64,000 bases of DNA from assembly GCF_003345655.1 (NCBI RefSeq), contig NZ_QQOH01000005.1, forward strand, positions 285,529-349,528, written 5' to 3'. Shown here in pieces: positions 49,982 through 60,433 of this stretch. Positions within the stretch are counted from its first letter, which is position 1; the number at the start of each line of letters is the position of its first letter. Source of the DNA: Motiliproteus coralliicola (GTDB lineage: Bacteria > Pseudomonadota > Gammaproteobacteria > Pseudomonadales > Balneatricaceae). Under the pieces are notes generated by a model. It made no database searches. It was not told where the DNA came from and was given only the letters and a program-made list of their open reading frames with translations. Both the position numbers and the translations under genes were made by a program.

Positions 49982-50713
49982 ATGTCCAAAGTCTCTATGC
50001 GTGACCTGCTGAAAGCAGGCGCACACTTCGGTCACCAGACCCGCTACTGGAACCCGAAAATGGGTAAATACATTTTCGGTGCTCGCAACAAGATTCATAT
50101 CATCAACCTGGAGCACACCGTTCCGGCTCTGAATGATGCGCTGTCTGTTATTCAGCGTCTGGCTGCCAACAAGAACAAGATTCTGTTCGTTGGTACCAAG
50201 CGTGCCGCCAGCAAGGTGATCAAGCAGGAAGCCGAACGCGCCGGTATGCCTTACGTCAACCACCGCTGGCTCGGTGGTATGCTGACCAACTACAAGACCA
50301 TCCGTGCCTCCATCAAGCGTTTCCGTGATCTTGAGCAGCAGGCTGCAGACGGTACTTTCGAGCAGCTGACCAAGAAAGAAGCGCTGATGCGTACCCGTGA
50401 GATGGCCAAGCTGGAACGCTCCATCGGCGGTATCAAGGATATGGGCGGTCTGCCCGATGCGCTGTTCGTTGTTGATGTTGACCACGAGCGTATCGCAATC
50501 AACGAAGCCAACAAGCTGGGTATTCCGGTTATCGGCGTTGTTGATACCAACAGCAACCCGGACGGCGTTGATTATGTCATCCCGGGTAACGACGATGCGC
50601 TGCGCGCTATCCAGATCTACGTTAAGGCCGTTGCCGATTCGTGCCTGGAAGGTGGTAACGCCGTCGCTAGCGAGTTTGTTGAAGTAGAAGAGCAGGTCGA
50701 CGTCGCGCAGTAA
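49982..50713 (+). CDS. rpsB: 30S ribosomal protein S2
   Basis: 243-residue small-subunit protein; [19 protein letters not shown] and [19 protein letters not shown] are diagnostic, and the [16 protein letters not shown] and [14 protein letters not shown] blocks follow. First gene of the rpsB-tsf-pyrH-frr run. Confidence 0.98.
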   Translation: MSKVSMRDLLKAGAHFGHQTRYWNPKMGKYIFGARNKIHIINLEHTVPALNDALSVIQRLAANKNKILFVGTKRAASKVIKQEAERAGMPYVNHRWLGGMLTNYKTIRASIKRFRDLEQQAADGTFEQLTKKEALMRTREMAKLERSIGGIKDMGGLPDALFVVDVDHERIAINEANKLGIPVIGVVDTNSNPDGVDYVIPGNDDALRAIQIYVKAVADSCLEGGNAVASEFVEVEEQVDVAQ

Positions 50714-50746
50714 GCGGATGTTACCGGCCTGTCAGCAGGCTTCATG

Positions 50747-50771
50747 AAGGGGAGCACTGCTCCCCTTTTTT
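50747..50771 (+). terminator. Terminator/attenuator between rpsB and tsf
   Basis: Nearly perfect stem aaggggag / ctcccctt around a short centre, followed by T6. Its place inside the rpsB-tsf operon suggests partial termination that sets the S2:EF-Ts ratio. Confidence 0.85.
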
Positions 50772-50806
50772 CAATTTTGAATTCAAGTTACTAAAGAGGA
50801 ACGATC

Positions 50807-51667
50807 ATGGCGGCTAAAATCTCTGCTTCTATGGTTAAAGAACTGCGCGAGCGCACTAGCTTGGGCATGCTGGAATGTAAAAAAGCTCTGGCCGAAGCCG
50901 ATGGTGACATCGAACTGGCGATCGAGAACCTGCGTAAGTCCAGCGGTATGAAGGCAGCGAAAAAGGCTGGCCGTACTGCGGCTGACGGCGTTGTTGCGGT
51001 TAAAGTTGCCGACGACAACAGCTACGGTGTGCTGGTTGAAGTGAACTGTGAAACTGACTTCGTTGCCCGCGACGAAGGCTTTATCGGTTTCGCCAACAGC
51101 GTTCTGGAAGCGGCTTTCGCCTCCAAGCAGACTGACGTTGCTGCGCTGATGGAAGGTGAGCTGGAAGCGACCCGTGAAGCGCTGGTTCAGAAGATCGGTG
51201 AGAACATGAGCGTTCGCCGTATTGAAGTTCTGGAAGGTGCCAGCGTTGGTGCTTACGTTCACAGCAACAACCGTATCGCCGTTCTGGTCGCTCTGACCGC
51301 CGGTGAAGAGGCTGTGGCTAAGGACGTTGCGATGCACGTTGCTGCCGTTAACCCGCGCGTTGTTAAGGCTGAGGATATGCCTGAAGACGTACTGGCCAAA
51401 GAGAAAGAGATCATCCTGGCGCAGCCGGACATGGCTAGCAAGCCTGCCGAAATCGCCGAGAAGATGGTCGGTGGCCGGATCAAGAAGTTCCTGTCCGAGA
51501 ACTCTCTGATCGATCAGGCGTTCGTTAAGAACCCTGAAGTCAAGGTTGGTCAGCTGGTTAAAGATGCTGGCGGTGAAGTGGCTTCCTTTATCCGCTTCGA
51601 AGTGGGTGAAGGTATCGAAGTAGAGAAGGTTGACTTCGCTGACGAAGTTGCCGCTGCTCTGCAGTAA
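50807..51667 (+). CDS. tsf: Elongation factor Ts
   Basis: 286-residue nucleotide exchange factor for EF-Tu. N-terminal [25 protein letters not shown] contacts the G domain; [13 protein letters not shown] in the core domain is the family signature. Confidence 0.98.
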   Translation: MAAKISASMVKELRERTSLGMLECKKALAEADGDIELAIENLRKSSGMKAAKKAGRTAADGVVAVKVADDNSYGVLVEVNCETDFVARDEGFIGFANSVLEAAFASKQTDVAALMEGELEATREALVQKIGENMSVRRIEVLEGASVGAYVHSNNRIAVLVALTAGEEAVAKDVAMHVAAVNPRVVKAEDMPEDVLAKEKEIILAQPDMASKPAEIAEKMVGGRIKKFLSENSLIDQAFVKNPEVKVGQLVKDAGGEVASFIRFEVGEGIEVEKVDFADEVAAALQ

Positions 51668-51682
51668 GCCTTGCTTGCTCTC

Positions 51683-51706
51683 GCAGGTCGCCATCGGGCG
51701 GCCTGC
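51683..51706 (+). other. Hairpin in the tsf-pyrH gap
   Basis: Ten-base stem gcaggtcgcc-atcg-ggcggcctgc (one G-T pair) without a T-run. Possibly an mRNA-stabilising or processing structure, or a factor-assisted pause. Confidence 0.5.
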
Positions 51707-51810
51707 ATTGAGCCTTCGAGTGAGTCCGGTGCGCCTTTTCGGCGTTAGCTATGGATTCAGTCGAAGGCTACTTGATACACTCCAGCTTAATTTTGTCGGG
51801 GGCTCAACCT

Positions 51811-52545
51811 GTGACCGAAACCAATAAGGCCAGCTATAACCGAATTCTTCTAAAACTCAGCGGTGAAGCGCTGATGGGAGATGAAAATTTCGGCATCGAT
51901 CCCAAGGTGCTTGACCGGATGGCTCTGGAGATTGGCCAGCTGGTGGGGATCGGCGTCCAGGTCGGTATGGTGATCGGTGGTGGTAACCTGTTCCGAGGTG
52001 AGGCGCTGAGCCGGGCCGGTATGGACCGGGTGACTGGCGATCACATGGGGATGCTGGCCACCGTGATGAATGCGCTGGCGATGCGCGATGCGCTGGAGCG
52101 TAATAACATCACCACCCGGGTGATGTCGGCAATTTCTATGGTCGGCGTGGTCGAAGACTACGATCGACGCAAAGCCATTCGCTACCTGAATCAGGGCGAC
52201 GTGGTGATCTTTTCCGCTGGCACTGGCAATCCTTTCTTTACCACCGATTCGGCTGCCTGTTTGCGCGGTATTGAGGTTGAGTGCGATGTGGTGCTCAAGG
52301 CGACCAAGGTGGATGGGGTTTATTCCGCCGATCCGGTCAAAAATCCGACTGCGACCAAGTATGATCGTCTGACCTTCGACGAGGCGCTGGAGAAGCAGCT
52401 GGGCGTGATGGATTTGACCGCGATGTGTCTGACGCGGGATCAGAACATGCCGGTACGGGTATTTAATATGAACAAGCCGGGTGCTTTGGTAACCGTGGTC
52501 CGTGGTGGCGACGAAGGTACCTTGATCGAAAATGACCCGGCCTGA
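51811..52545 (+). CDS. pyrH: Uridylate kinase
   Basis: Phosphorylates UMP to UDP; hexameric amino-acid-kinase-fold enzyme, inhibited by UTP. 244 residues from GTG 51811, behind [19 protein letters not shown] at the start, GGGNLFRG, and [16 protein letters not shown] in the nucleotide site. A longer frame from 51751 has no comparable ribosome site. Confidence 0.97.
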   Translation: MTETNKASYNRILLKLSGEALMGDENFGIDPKVLDRMALEIGQLVGIGVQVGMVIGGGNLFRGEALSRAGMDRVTGDHMGMLATVMNALAMRDALERNNITTRVMSAISMVGVVEDYDRRKAIRYLNQGDVVIFSAGTGNPFFTTDSAACLRGIEVECDVVLKATKVDGVYSADPVKNPTATKYDRLTFDEALEKQLGVMDLTAMCLTRDQNMPVRVFNMNKPGALVTVVRGGDEGTLIENDPA

Positions 52546-52555
52546 GGAGAAGCAA

Positions 52556-53113
52556 GTGATTGATGATATCAAGCAAGACGCTGAAGAGCGGATGCAGAAA
52601 AGTGTCAAAGCGGTAATCGATAACTTCAAGAAGATCCGTACTGGTCGTGCTCACCCGAGCATTCTTGACTCGGTCAAGGTCAGTTACTACGGCTCCGATG
52701 TGCCGCTAAGTCAGGTGGCCAACGTTAATGTCGAAGATGCACGGACGCTGTCGATCACCCCTTGGGAGCGCCCGATGGTGCCGGAGATCGAGAAAGCGAT
52801 CATGAAGTCGGACCTGGGGCTGAATCCTTCCACGGCAGGTACCGTGATTCGTGTGCCGATGCCAGCGCTGACCGAAGAGACCCGTAAAGTGTTTATCCGT
52901 CAGGCTCGAGGTGAGGCCGAAGGTGCGCGTGTGGCGATCCGAAATATCCGTCGTGATGCCAATGGTGATATCAAAGACCTTCAGAAAGAGAAGGAGATCA
53001 CCGAAGACGAACAGCGCCAGGCTGAAGATGCGATCCAAAAACTGACCGATAAGTACATCGCAGAGGTTGAGTCGCACCTGCAAAATAAAGAAAAGGATCT
53101 GATGGAGATCTGA
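52556..53113 (+). CDS. frr: Ribosome recycling factor
   Basis: Releases ribosomes after termination together with EF-G. 185 residues, the exact family length when starting at GTG 52556, six bases after GAGGAG (52544-52549). [15 protein letters not shown] and [15 protein letters not shown] motifs, with a long C-terminal helix rich in Glu/Lys. Confidence 0.97.
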   Translation: MIDDIKQDAEERMQKSVKAVIDNFKKIRTGRAHPSILDSVKVSYYGSDVPLSQVANVNVEDARTLSITPWERPMVPEIEKAIMKSDLGLNPSTAGTVIRVPMPALTEETRKVFIRQARGEAEGARVAIRNIRRDANGDIKDLQKEKEITEDEQRQAEDAIQKLTDKYIAEVESHLQNKEKDLMEI

Positions 53114-53129
53114 TCTCCATTTCTGATTC

Positions 53130-53882
53130 ATGTCTGATCTGAAGTCTTTTGCCAGCTTACCCAAGCATGTTGCCATCATTATGGATGGCAATAATCGCTG
53201 GGCTAAAGCACGCCGGCTGCCGAGCCTGGCGGGTCATAAGGCCGGCGTCGATGCCGTCCGAGCCATGGTTGACGGCTGTGCCCGTTATGAAGTGGCCTCA
53301 TTGACCCTGTTTGCCTTCAGTAGCGAAAACTGGAAACGTCCGCCGGCGGAAGTTACCGGTTTGATGGAGCTGTTTATGCTGGCGCTCAAGCGCGAGGTCA
53401 AAAAGCTCCACAAGAACAATATCCGGCTTCGGGTTATCGGCGATAAAACGCGTTTCAGCGATAAGCTGCAGCGTAAGATTGCTGAGGCAGAAGCCTTGAC
53501 CGCCGGCAATACTGGGTTGTGCCTGAATATCGCTGCCAACTATGGCGGACAGTGGGATATCGCCCAGGCGTCACGACTGTTGGCTGAGAAGGTTCAAGCT
53601 GGTGAGCTGGAGCCTGAGCAGATTAACGAAGCGTCGTTGGCGCAGCATCTCTGTTTAGCTGACCAGCCGTTGCCGGATCTGTGTATTCGTACCGGTGGCG
53701 AGCGTCGTATCAGTAATTTCCTGCTGTGGCAGTTTGCCTACGCCGAGCTCTATTTTACTTCGACTCTTTGGCCTGACTTCGACCGAGCGGAGCTGGAAGC
53801 CGCGTTTGAAGATTTCAGTGGTCGTCAGCGCCGTTTCGGCAAGACCAGTGAACAGGTAGAGGCCGAGCAGCAGCATGCTTAA
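53130..53882 (+). CDS. uppS: Undecaprenyl diphosphate synthase (cis-prenyltransferase)
   Basis: Makes the C55 lipid carrier for cell wall and O-antigen by adding eight isopentenyl units to farnesyl diphosphate. 250 residues; catalytic D19 in [25 protein letters not shown], and the C-terminal [15 protein letters not shown]...EL motifs. Consumes IPP, so the cell needs a source of it even though dxr is absent from its usual place two genes on. Overlaps cdsA by eight bases. Confidence 0.97.
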   Translation: MSDLKSFASLPKHVAIIMDGNNRWAKARRLPSLAGHKAGVDAVRAMVDGCARYEVASLTLFAFSSENWKRPPAEVTGLMELFMLALKREVKKLHKNNIRLRVIGDKTRFSDKLQRKIAEAEALTAGNTGLCLNIAANYGGQWDIAQASRLLAEKVQAGELEPEQINEASLAQHLCLADQPLPDLCIRTGGERRISNFLLWQFAYAELYFTSTLWPDFDRAELEAAFEDFSGRQRRFGKTSEQVEAEQQHA

Positions 53883-54699
53883 GCAGCGAGTACTCACCGC
53901 GCTGGTTCTGGCGCCGTTGATGCTGTGTGCAACCTTTTTGCTGCCGTTGTTCGAATTTAAGCTCTTTATTGCAGCAATCGTCACCCTGGCTGCCTGGGAG
54001 TGGGCCAATCTGTCCGGCTATCAAGAATCCAGTCAACGCGTCGGCTATGCTGTCGCCGTACTTGGCTTGGTGGTGCTGATCAAGTACCTGGGATTCCCTG
54101 CTTTACCGATATTATTGGCAGCGTTTGCATTCTGGGGCTTGGCGCTGTTCTGGGTCTGTGCCTATCCAAAAAGTTTAAGCCAGTGGCAAAGTTGTCGAGC
54201 TCGCGCTGTGATGGGCTTGTTTGTGCTGATCCCCGCCTGGAGTGGTTTGGTTGAGTTAAAAGGGTTGCCCGAAGGTAACCTGTGGCTGCTGTTGTTGATG
54301 CTGCTGGTCTGGGGGGCTGATATCGGGGCCTACTTCAGCGGTAAGACCTGGGGTAATAAGAAGCTGGCCGTTGAGGTGAGTCCAGGCAAAACCTGGGCCG
54401 GATTCTATGGTGGTGTGGCTACCAGCTTGTTAGCCGCGTTGCTGTTTGGTCTGTTTTGCTCCTTTACCATGGTCCAGCTGGTCAGCTTGTTGTTGCTGAG
54501 TCTTGGAACAGCGTTGGTGTCGGTGTTGGGCGACCTGCTCGAGAGCATGGTCAAGCGCCATCGCGGTATCAAAGATAGCTCTCAGCTGTTGCCGGGGCAT
54601 GGCGGTGTGATGGATCGGGTCGATAGTCTGACTGCGGCAGCACCAATTTTTGCATTGGGCTTGATAATGACCGAACTGGCCCGGATCACGGTGGTCTAA
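53875..54699 (+). CDS. cdsA: Phosphatidate cytidylyltransferase
   Basis: Inner-membrane enzyme making CDP-diacylglycerol, precursor of all phospholipids. 274 residues, about eight membrane segments. The C-terminal signature [18 protein letters not shown] followed by [15 protein letters not shown] is complete. The next gene is rseP after only eight bases; dxr, normally between them, is missing. Confidence 0.96.
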   Translation: MLKQRVLTALVLAPLMLCATFLLPLFEFKLFIAAIVTLAAWEWANLSGYQESSQRVGYAVAVLGLVVLIKYLGFPALPILLAAFAFWGLALFWVCAYPKSLSQWQSCRARAVMGLFVLIPAWSGLVELKGLPEGNLWLLLLMLLVWGADIGAYFSGKTWGNKKLAVEVSPGKTWAGFYGGVATSLLAALLFGLFCSFTMVQLVSLLLLSLGTALVSVLGDLLESMVKRHRGIKDSSQLLPGHGGVMDRVDSLTAAAPIFALGLIMTELARITVV

Positions 54700-54707
54700 C
54701 CCGGTCT

Positions 54708-56060
54708 ATGGAAATCCTACAAACCGTTGCCGCAGCGATTGTTACGCTCGGCATTCTCGTTACCATTCATGAATACGGCCATTTCTGGGTCGCCCGTCGC
54801 TGTGGCGTCAAGGTGCTGCGTTTCTCGGTAGGTTTTGGCAAACCGCTGTATCGCTGGTATGACCGTCAGCAGACCGAATATGTCATCGCCGCCATTCCGT
54901 TGGGTGGTTACGTCAAGATGCTGGATGAGCGTGAAGATGACGTGCCTCCAGAATTGCGCTCGCAGGCCTTCAATACCAAACCGGTTGGGCAGCGAATCGC
55001 AATCGTCGCTGCGGGACCGGTGGTCAATCTTGTCTTTGCCGTGTTTGCCTACTGGCTGATGTTTGTCGCCGGAATCAATACCGTGGTGCCGGTGATCGGC
55101 GAGTTGAAGCCGGAATCGGTAGCTATGCAGGCCGGACTGCAGAGTGGACGTGAACTAATAGCGGTCGATGGTCATCAGACCCGAACCTGGGAAGAGGTTT
55201 CGCTGCGATTGGCGGCCAGAATTGGTGATAGCGGTGAGCTCCGTCTGCGTACTCGTGAACTTAACGGCACCAATGAGCGTGAGCTGAGTCTTCCAATTCA
55301 GCGCTGGCAGTTTGATGAGCAGCATGGTCCGCTGTTTACCCTGGGTATTGAGCCATATCGGCCGCAAATTCCCGCTACCATCGGTTCTCTGGTTGAGGGT
55401 GGTCGTGCCCAGCAGGGAGGGTTGCAGGTTGGCGACCGGGTGTTGATGGTCGATGATCAGTCGATCGAGCGCTGGGAGCAGTTGGTAGAACAGATACGCA
55501 ATCGTCCGGAACAGCAGGTACGCCTGCAGCTGGAGCGTCAGGGGCGGGTACTGGAATTGGCCTTGACTCCTGCTCGAACCCAAGCTGAGGATGGCCAGGC
55601 ATACGGTTATATCGGTGCCGGTGTGCAGCAGGTTAGTTGGCCGCCGGAGATGATGCGCGAAGTACGTTTTTCAGTGATTGAGGCGGTACCGGCGGCGGTC
55701 GCCAAGAGCGGTCAGATGATCGGTCTGACACTCGAATCCATCTGGAAAATGCTGCAAGGCCTCATTTCGGTAAAAAACTTGAGCGGCCCTATCACCATTG
55801 CTAAAGTGGCGGGGGCTTCCGCCGCCTCCGGGCTGGAAAGCTTCTTGAATTTCCTCGCTTATTTAAGCATTAGCCTGGGAATATTAAACCTGTTGCCGAT
55901 TCCTGTGCTCGATGGCGGCCATCTGCTTTATTACTTGGTGGAAGCCGTGCGGGGCAAACCCGTTTCGGAAAAGACCCAGATTCTGGGTTTAAAGATTGGT
56001 ATGTCGCTTTTGCTGGGGCTGATGCTGCTGGCACTCTACAACGACGTGCTGAGACTTTGA
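54708..56060 (+). CDS. rseP: Site-2 intramembrane zinc protease RseP
   Basis: Cleaves RseA within the membrane to release sigma-E in the envelope stress response, and clears signal peptides. 450 residues, four membrane segments. Zinc motif HEYGH at 21-25, second catalytic region NLLPIPVLDGGHLLYY near residue 390, and two PDZ domains between (about 120-200 and 215-300). Confidence 0.97.
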   Translation: MEILQTVAAAIVTLGILVTIHEYGHFWVARRCGVKVLRFSVGFGKPLYRWYDRQQTEYVIAAIPLGGYVKMLDEREDDVPPELRSQAFNTKPVGQRIAIVAAGPVVNLVFAVFAYWLMFVAGINTVVPVIGELKPESVAMQAGLQSGRELIAVDGHQTRTWEEVSLRLAARIGDSGELRLRTRELNGTNERELSLPIQRWQFDEQHGPLFTLGIEPYRPQIPATIGSLVEGGRAQQGGLQVGDRVLMVDDQSIERWEQLVEQIRNRPEQQVRLQLERQGRVLELALTPARTQAEDGQAYGYIGAGVQQVSWPPEMMREVRFSVIEAVPAAVAKSGQMIGLTLESIWKMLQGLISVKNLSGPITIAKVAGASAASGLESFLNFLAYLSISLGILNLLPIPVLDGGHLLYYLVEAVRGKPVSEKTQILGLKIGMSLLLGLMLLALYNDVLRL

Positions 56061-56107
56061 ACGCAACAGTAGCCCAACCAAAAACCATAACGGATTAGTA
56101 GTTCTCC

Positions 56108-58429
56108 ATGCGACGTCAACTAGCTACCGCCCTCCTGTTACTGTCCTTCCCCTTGATGGCTTTTGCCGATAGCTTCGTTGTAGAGGATATCCGTTTCGAC
56201 GGTTTGCAGCGGATGCAGTTGGGTCGGGTGCTGAGTATCTTTCCAATCCAGGAGGGTGACCAGGTTGATGAGTTCAGTCTGGCCAAGGCGACACGGGCGC
56301 TTTTCTCCAGCGGCTACTTTAATGATGTGCAATTAGCACGGGACGGCAATCTGTTGATCGTTCGCTTGACCGAGCGTCCCGCGATCAGTCGAATCACCAT
56401 CGAAGGCAATAAAGAAGTCAAGACCGAGGGCCTTAAGGAGGGCCTGGCCGGGCTCGGGTTGGTTGAGGGTGAGGTTTTCCAGCGCGCGGCGCTGGATAAA
56501 ATCCGCCTGGAGCTGTTGCAGGTTTATGCCGCCCAAGGCCGCTATGGCGCTCAGATCGAAACCAGCGTTGAACCGCTACCCGAAAATCGTCTGGGTCTGA
56601 ATATCAACATTAAAGAAGGGAAGGCGGCGGCTGTTCAGCATATCAACGTTGTCGGCAATGAGGTCTTTAGTGATGAAGAGTTGATCGACCTTTTCAGCCT
56701 GAAGACCCCCGGATTCTGGGATTTCTTTAGCGAAGGACGTTATTCACGGGAAAAGCTCAGTGGTGATCTGGAGCGGCTACGTTCCTATTATCTTGATAAG
56801 GGCTATATCAACTTCAAGATCGATTCGACCCAGGTTTCGCTGACCCCAGACCGCAAGCATGTGTTTGTCACGGTTAATATCACCGAGGGAGATCTTTATT
56901 TCTTTGGTGACTATGATCTGGCTGGCAAATTGGAGGTGGCAGAGGATCAGCTGCTTTCACAGGTGGCGATTACTCCGGGGGAGACTTTCTCTCGCGATCT
57001 GATGGTGCGCTCTGCCGATAAGATCAGCCGACGGCTTGGCGATGACGGCTTCTTGCTGGCTAATGTGAAGCCAGTTCCGACGATCGATGAGCAGAATAAA
57101 ACCGTTTCGGTACGATTCTATGTTGAGCCGGGTAACCGGATGTACGTGCGTCGGATCAACTTTGTCGGCAATACTTCGACCGCCGATGAAGTACTGCGTC
57201 GTGAAATGCGCCAAATGGAAGCTGCTTGGGCATCGACCAACGCGATGGAAAAGTCCAAGGATAGACTGGAACGTTTGGGCTTCTTCAGTGAAGTCAATGT
57301 TGAGACAACCACCGTTCCGGGGGTTCCTGACCAGATCGACTTGGAATACAGCGTGGTTGAACAGCTATCGGGAAGTCTGTCTGCGAGTATCGGTGTATCC
57401 CAGAGCTCCGGCTTGATTCTGGGCGCCAGCGTGTCCCAGAAGAACTTCCTGGGAAGCGGTAATTTTGTCTCGTTCAATGTAACCCGTTCAGATAATACCC
57501 GAGAGCTTAGCTTTAGCTACGAGAATCCTTATTACACCGTTGATGGTGTTAGTCGCGGCTTCAGTGCCTACTATAGGGAAGAAGATCTCGATGACGATGA
57601 TCTGTCCGACTACAACCTCGACTCCTATGGCGGTGCCATGAGTTTTGGTTACCCGATCGATGAACACCAGCGTTTAGGACTATCAATTGGAGCGGAACAA
57701 CTCAATCTTAAGCTGGGCAGCGATGTGCCCAATGAGCTTAACCTGTTCGTTCAGGATGAAGGAGATTCCTTCACTCAGCTTCCCGTTGTCGGTTCCTGGT
57801 CCAGTAATCATCTGAATAGGGGACTGCTGCCCACCGAGGGCTATAGTCAGCGGGTTTCGCTGGAGGTGGCCGGACCGGGAAGTGATCTGAATTTCTATAA
57901 GTTACGTTATTTCGGGCAGCTCTATTACCCGTTGAGTGATGACCAGCGTTGGGTTGTTCGTGGTAAAACCAATCTTGGTTATGGTGATGCCTTTGGCGAT
58001 ACCACTAAGCTGCCGTTCTTTAAGACCTTTCGGGCGGGTGGTTTTGAGTCAGTACGTGGGTTTAAAAACAATACTCTTGGGCCGCGGGACGCGCGAACTA
58101 CTTCGGGTACCCTTGATCCTTTAGGTGGTAATGTGTTGATTACAGGATCCGCCGAGCTGATCTTCCCGGTGCCTTTTATTAAGGACCAGAGCAATATGCG
58201 TACGTTGTTGTTCTGGGATGTCGGTGGTGTGTTTGACCGCAACTGCCTGACCGATAACCCAGCCTGTGACTTGGATATGAGCTTTAGTAATCTGAGTTCG
58301 TCGGTCGGTGTGGGGTTATCCTGGTTGACCTTTATCGGGCCGATGTCGTTCTCGTTGGGCGTGCCGGTTAAAGAGCAGGAGCATGATGAAGACGAGTTCT
58401 TCCAGTTCTCACTGGGTAAAACCTTCTAA
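56108..58429 (+). CDS. bamA: Outer-membrane protein assembly factor BamA
   Basis: Core of the Bam machine that folds beta-barrels into the outer membrane. 773 residues: signal peptide (about 1-20, ending AFA), five POTRA domains (about 21-420), and a 16-strand Omp85 barrel. The barrel contains the conserved VRGF motif (GGFESVRGFKNNTLGPRD) and ends in phenylalanine (FSLGKTF), the outer-membrane sorting signal. Confidence 0.98.
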   Translation: MRRQLATALLLLSFPLMAFADSFVVEDIRFDGLQRMQLGRVLSIFPIQEGDQVDEFSLAKATRALFSSGYFNDVQLARDGNLLIVRLTERPAISRITIEGNKEVKTEGLKEGLAGLGLVEGEVFQRAALDKIRLELLQVYAAQGRYGAQIETSVEPLPENRLGLNINIKEGKAAAVQHINVVGNEVFSDEELIDLFSLKTPGFWDFFSEGRYSREKLSGDLERLRSYYLDKGYINFKIDSTQVSLTPDRKHVFVTVNITEGDLYFFGDYDLAGKLEVAEDQLLSQVAITPGETFSRDLMVRSADKISRRLGDDGFLLANVKPVPTIDEQNKTVSVRFYVEPGNRMYVRRINFVGNTSTADEVLRREMRQMEAAWASTNAMEKSKDRLERLGFFSEVNVETTTVPGVPDQIDLEYSVVEQLSGSLSASIGVSQSSGLILGASVSQKNFLGSGNFVSFNVTRSDNTRELSFSYENPYYTVDGVSRGFSAYYREEDLDDDDLSDYNLDSYGGAMSFGYPIDEHQRLGLSIGAEQLNLKLGSDVPNELNLFVQDEGDSFTQLPVVGSWSSNHLNRGLLPTEGYSQRVSLEVAGPGSDLNFYKLRYFGQLYYPLSDDQRWVVRGKTNLGYGDAFGDTTKLPFFKTFRAGGFESVRGFKNNTLGPRDARTTSGTLDPLGGNVLITGSAELIFPVPFIKDQSNMRTLLFWDVGGVFDRNCLTDNPACDLDMSFSNLSSSVGVGLSWLTFIGPMSFSLGVPVKEQEHDEDEFFQFSLGKTF

Positions 58430-58450
58430 TTTCAAAAATAAGGACAGAGT

Positions 58451-58948
58451 ATGAAAGCGTTGAAAATGGTGCTGCTGGCTGCGCTGCTACTGCCAGGGCT
58501 GGCATTGGCTGAGACCAAGATCGCTGTGCTGGATATGGAGGCAGCGCTGAGCGCAACCAAACAGGCGGGTGTTTTACGCGACAAATTGAAGCAGGAGTTT
58601 TCCGCTGAGGAGAATCAGCTGCGTCAGATGTCTGAAGAGGGTAATGCGTTAAAGGCCAAGCTTGAAAAAGAAAATAGCTTTTTAAGTGACGCCGATCGCC
58701 GCCAGCTTTTGGGACAGATCCAAAAGAAATTCCAGGAGTTTCAAACCCTGGGGAATCAGCTTAAACAGCAACGCTTGGCTCGAGAACAGGCGTTTTTGGT
58801 TGAAATGCGACCGCAGATTGAAAGCATCCTGAAAGAGCTCGTTAAAAATCGAGAGATCGACATCATTCTTAATCGGAAGAGCGCGGTATTCGTTGATCCC
58901 AAGCTAGACCTGACGCCGGTAATCGCCGAAGAACTCAATAAACTTTGA
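58451..58948 (+). CDS. skp: Periplasmic chaperone Skp (OmpH)
   Basis: 165-residue trimeric chaperone for unfolded outer-membrane proteins. Signal peptide (about 1-20, cleavage after LALA), then the body beta-strand KIAVLDMEAALSATKQAG and a long charged coiled-coil tentacle (about 45-135). Between bamA and lpxD as in relatives. Confidence 0.94.
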   Translation: MKALKMVLLAALLLPGLALAETKIAVLDMEAALSATKQAGVLRDKLKQEFSAEENQLRQMSEEGNALKAKLEKENSFLSDADRRQLLGQIQKKFQEFQTLGNQLKQQRLAREQAFLVEMRPQIESILKELVKNREIDIILNRKSAVFVDPKLDLTPVIAEELNKL

Positions 58949-58961
58949 TTGGAGGGGTGCC

Positions 58962-59981
58962 TTGTACAATCTAGGTGAGATAGCTCAGGCGTTAGGTGCT
59001 GAGTTGATTGGCGACCCGGATCTGCAGATCCAGGGATTGGCTGCGCTGGACAAGGCTGGTGAAACCCAGCTGACGTTTCTGTCGAACCCCCGTTATCGAA
59101 AATCGCTGGCAGAAACCACAGCGACTGCAGTGCTGGTGCAACCGGAGTTTAAAGAGCTTTGCCCGGTGGCTGCGTTGGTCGTGGACGATCCTTACTTGGC
59201 ATACGCCCGGATTTCCAATTGGTTTGATCAACGACCGATGGTTGCTGAGGGGATCAGCAAAGGTGCTTGGGTCGATCCTAAGGCTGAAGTCGATCCTACT
59301 GCCCGGCTGGCCCATGGGGTTGTTGTTGAAGAGGGGGCGATTGTCGGAGCCAGGGTTGAAATTGGTCCGAATACGGTTGTGGGAGCAGGCGCCAAAGTCG
59401 GTGATGAGAGTCGCTTAGGTGCTAATGTTACCCTGTATCATGACGTTATCGTGGGTAAGCGTTGCCTGATTCACAGTAGTGCCGTTATCGGTGCTGACGG
59501 CTTTGGTTTTGCCCGTGAAGAGGAGCGTTGGGTCAAGATTCATCAGATCGGTCGAGTCATTCTCGGAGATGATGTCGAGATTGGTGCCTGCAGTACTGTC
59601 GATCGAGGCGCAATTGATGACACCGTGGTTGGTAACGGGGTCAAAATAGATAACCAGGTAATGGTTGGCCACAATGTCGTGATCGGCGAACATACTGCCA
59701 TGGCTGGCTGTTCGGCCAGTGCCGGAAGCACTAAAATAGGCAGCCGCTGTACCATCGGAGGGGGTGCCGGCTTGTCGGGCCATATAGAAGTTGCTGACGA
59801 CGTTCATCTCAGTGGTATGGCGATGGTGACCAAGTCACTGACGGAGAAAGGCGTATACTCCTCTGGCACTGGCATCATGCCGTACCAGCAGTGGCGACGT
59901 AATGTGGTGCGTTTCCAACAATTAGATAAGCTGGCCGCAAGAATCAGCCAGCTTGAAAAAGCAATGAAAGACAAAGGTTAA
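58962..59981 (+). CDS. lpxD: UDP-3-O-(3-hydroxyacyl)glucosamine N-acyltransferase
   Basis: Third lipid A enzyme; adds the N-linked acyl chain. 339 residues: N-terminal uridine-binding domain, left-handed beta-helix (about 100-300) and C-terminal helix. The catalytic histidine lies in DNQVMVGHNVVIGEH. Start is TTG 58962 behind GGAGGGG; no ATG near. Confidence 0.96.
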   Translation: MYNLGEIAQALGAELIGDPDLQIQGLAALDKAGETQLTFLSNPRYRKSLAETTATAVLVQPEFKELCPVAALVVDDPYLAYARISNWFDQRPMVAEGISKGAWVDPKAEVDPTARLAHGVVVEEGAIVGARVEIGPNTVVGAGAKVGDESRLGANVTLYHDVIVGKRCLIHSSAVIGADGFGFAREEERWVKIHQIGRVILGDDVEIGACSTVDRGAIDDTVVGNGVKIDNQVMVGHNVVIGEHTAMAGCSASAGSTKIGSRCTIGGGAGLSGHIEVADDVHLSGMAMVTKSLTEKGVYSSGTGIMPYQQWRRNVVRFQQLDKLAARISQLEKAMKDKG

Positions 59982-59993
59982 GGTTTTTGTAAG

Positions 59994-60431
59994 ATGATGG
60001 ATGTGAAGGAAATTCGTAAATACCTTCCGCACCGTTACCCATTCTTGTTGGTGGATCGGGTCGTTGAACTCAGTGTTGGCGAGTCGATTGTGGCCTACAA
60101 AAATGTGTCTGTTAACGAGCCGTTTTTTAATGGTCACTTCCCGGATCACCCGGTTATGCCTGGTGTGCTGATCGTTGAAGCGATGGCGCAGGCAGCGGGT
60201 ATCTTGGGCTTCAAGACGATGGGTAAAACGCCCCAGGATGGGTCAATCTACTATTTCGTCGGTTCCGATAAGCTTCGTTTCAAGCGCCCGGTGGTGCCAG
60301 GTGATCAATTGCGCCTCGAGGCGTCGATCGTATCGGAGAAGCGGGGCATCTGGAAGTTTGATGTTAAAGCAACCGTAGACGGTGATCTGGTCAGTTCGGC
60401 CCAGATTCTCTGTGCTGACAGGAAGATCTGA
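59994..60431 (+). CDS. fabZ: 3-hydroxyacyl-ACP dehydratase FabZ
   Basis: General dehydratase of fatty acid elongation; competes with LpxA/LpxD for hydroxyacyl-ACP, which explains its place in the lpx operon. 145 residues; [13 protein letters not shown], catalytic His in [15 protein letters not shown] and Glu in [10 protein letters not shown]. Confidence 0.97.
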   Translation: MMDVKEIRKYLPHRYPFLLVDRVVELSVGESIVAYKNVSVNEPFFNGHFPDHPVMPGVLIVEAMAQAAGILGFKTMGKTPQDGSIYYFVGSDKLRFKRPVVPGDQLRLEASIVSEKRGIWKFDVKATVDGDLVSSAQILCADRKI

Positions 60432-60433
60432 TT

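Noticed and set aside
56061..56107. Sigma-E promoter before bamA
   Set aside because: No GGAACTT/TCAAA pair in the short gap.
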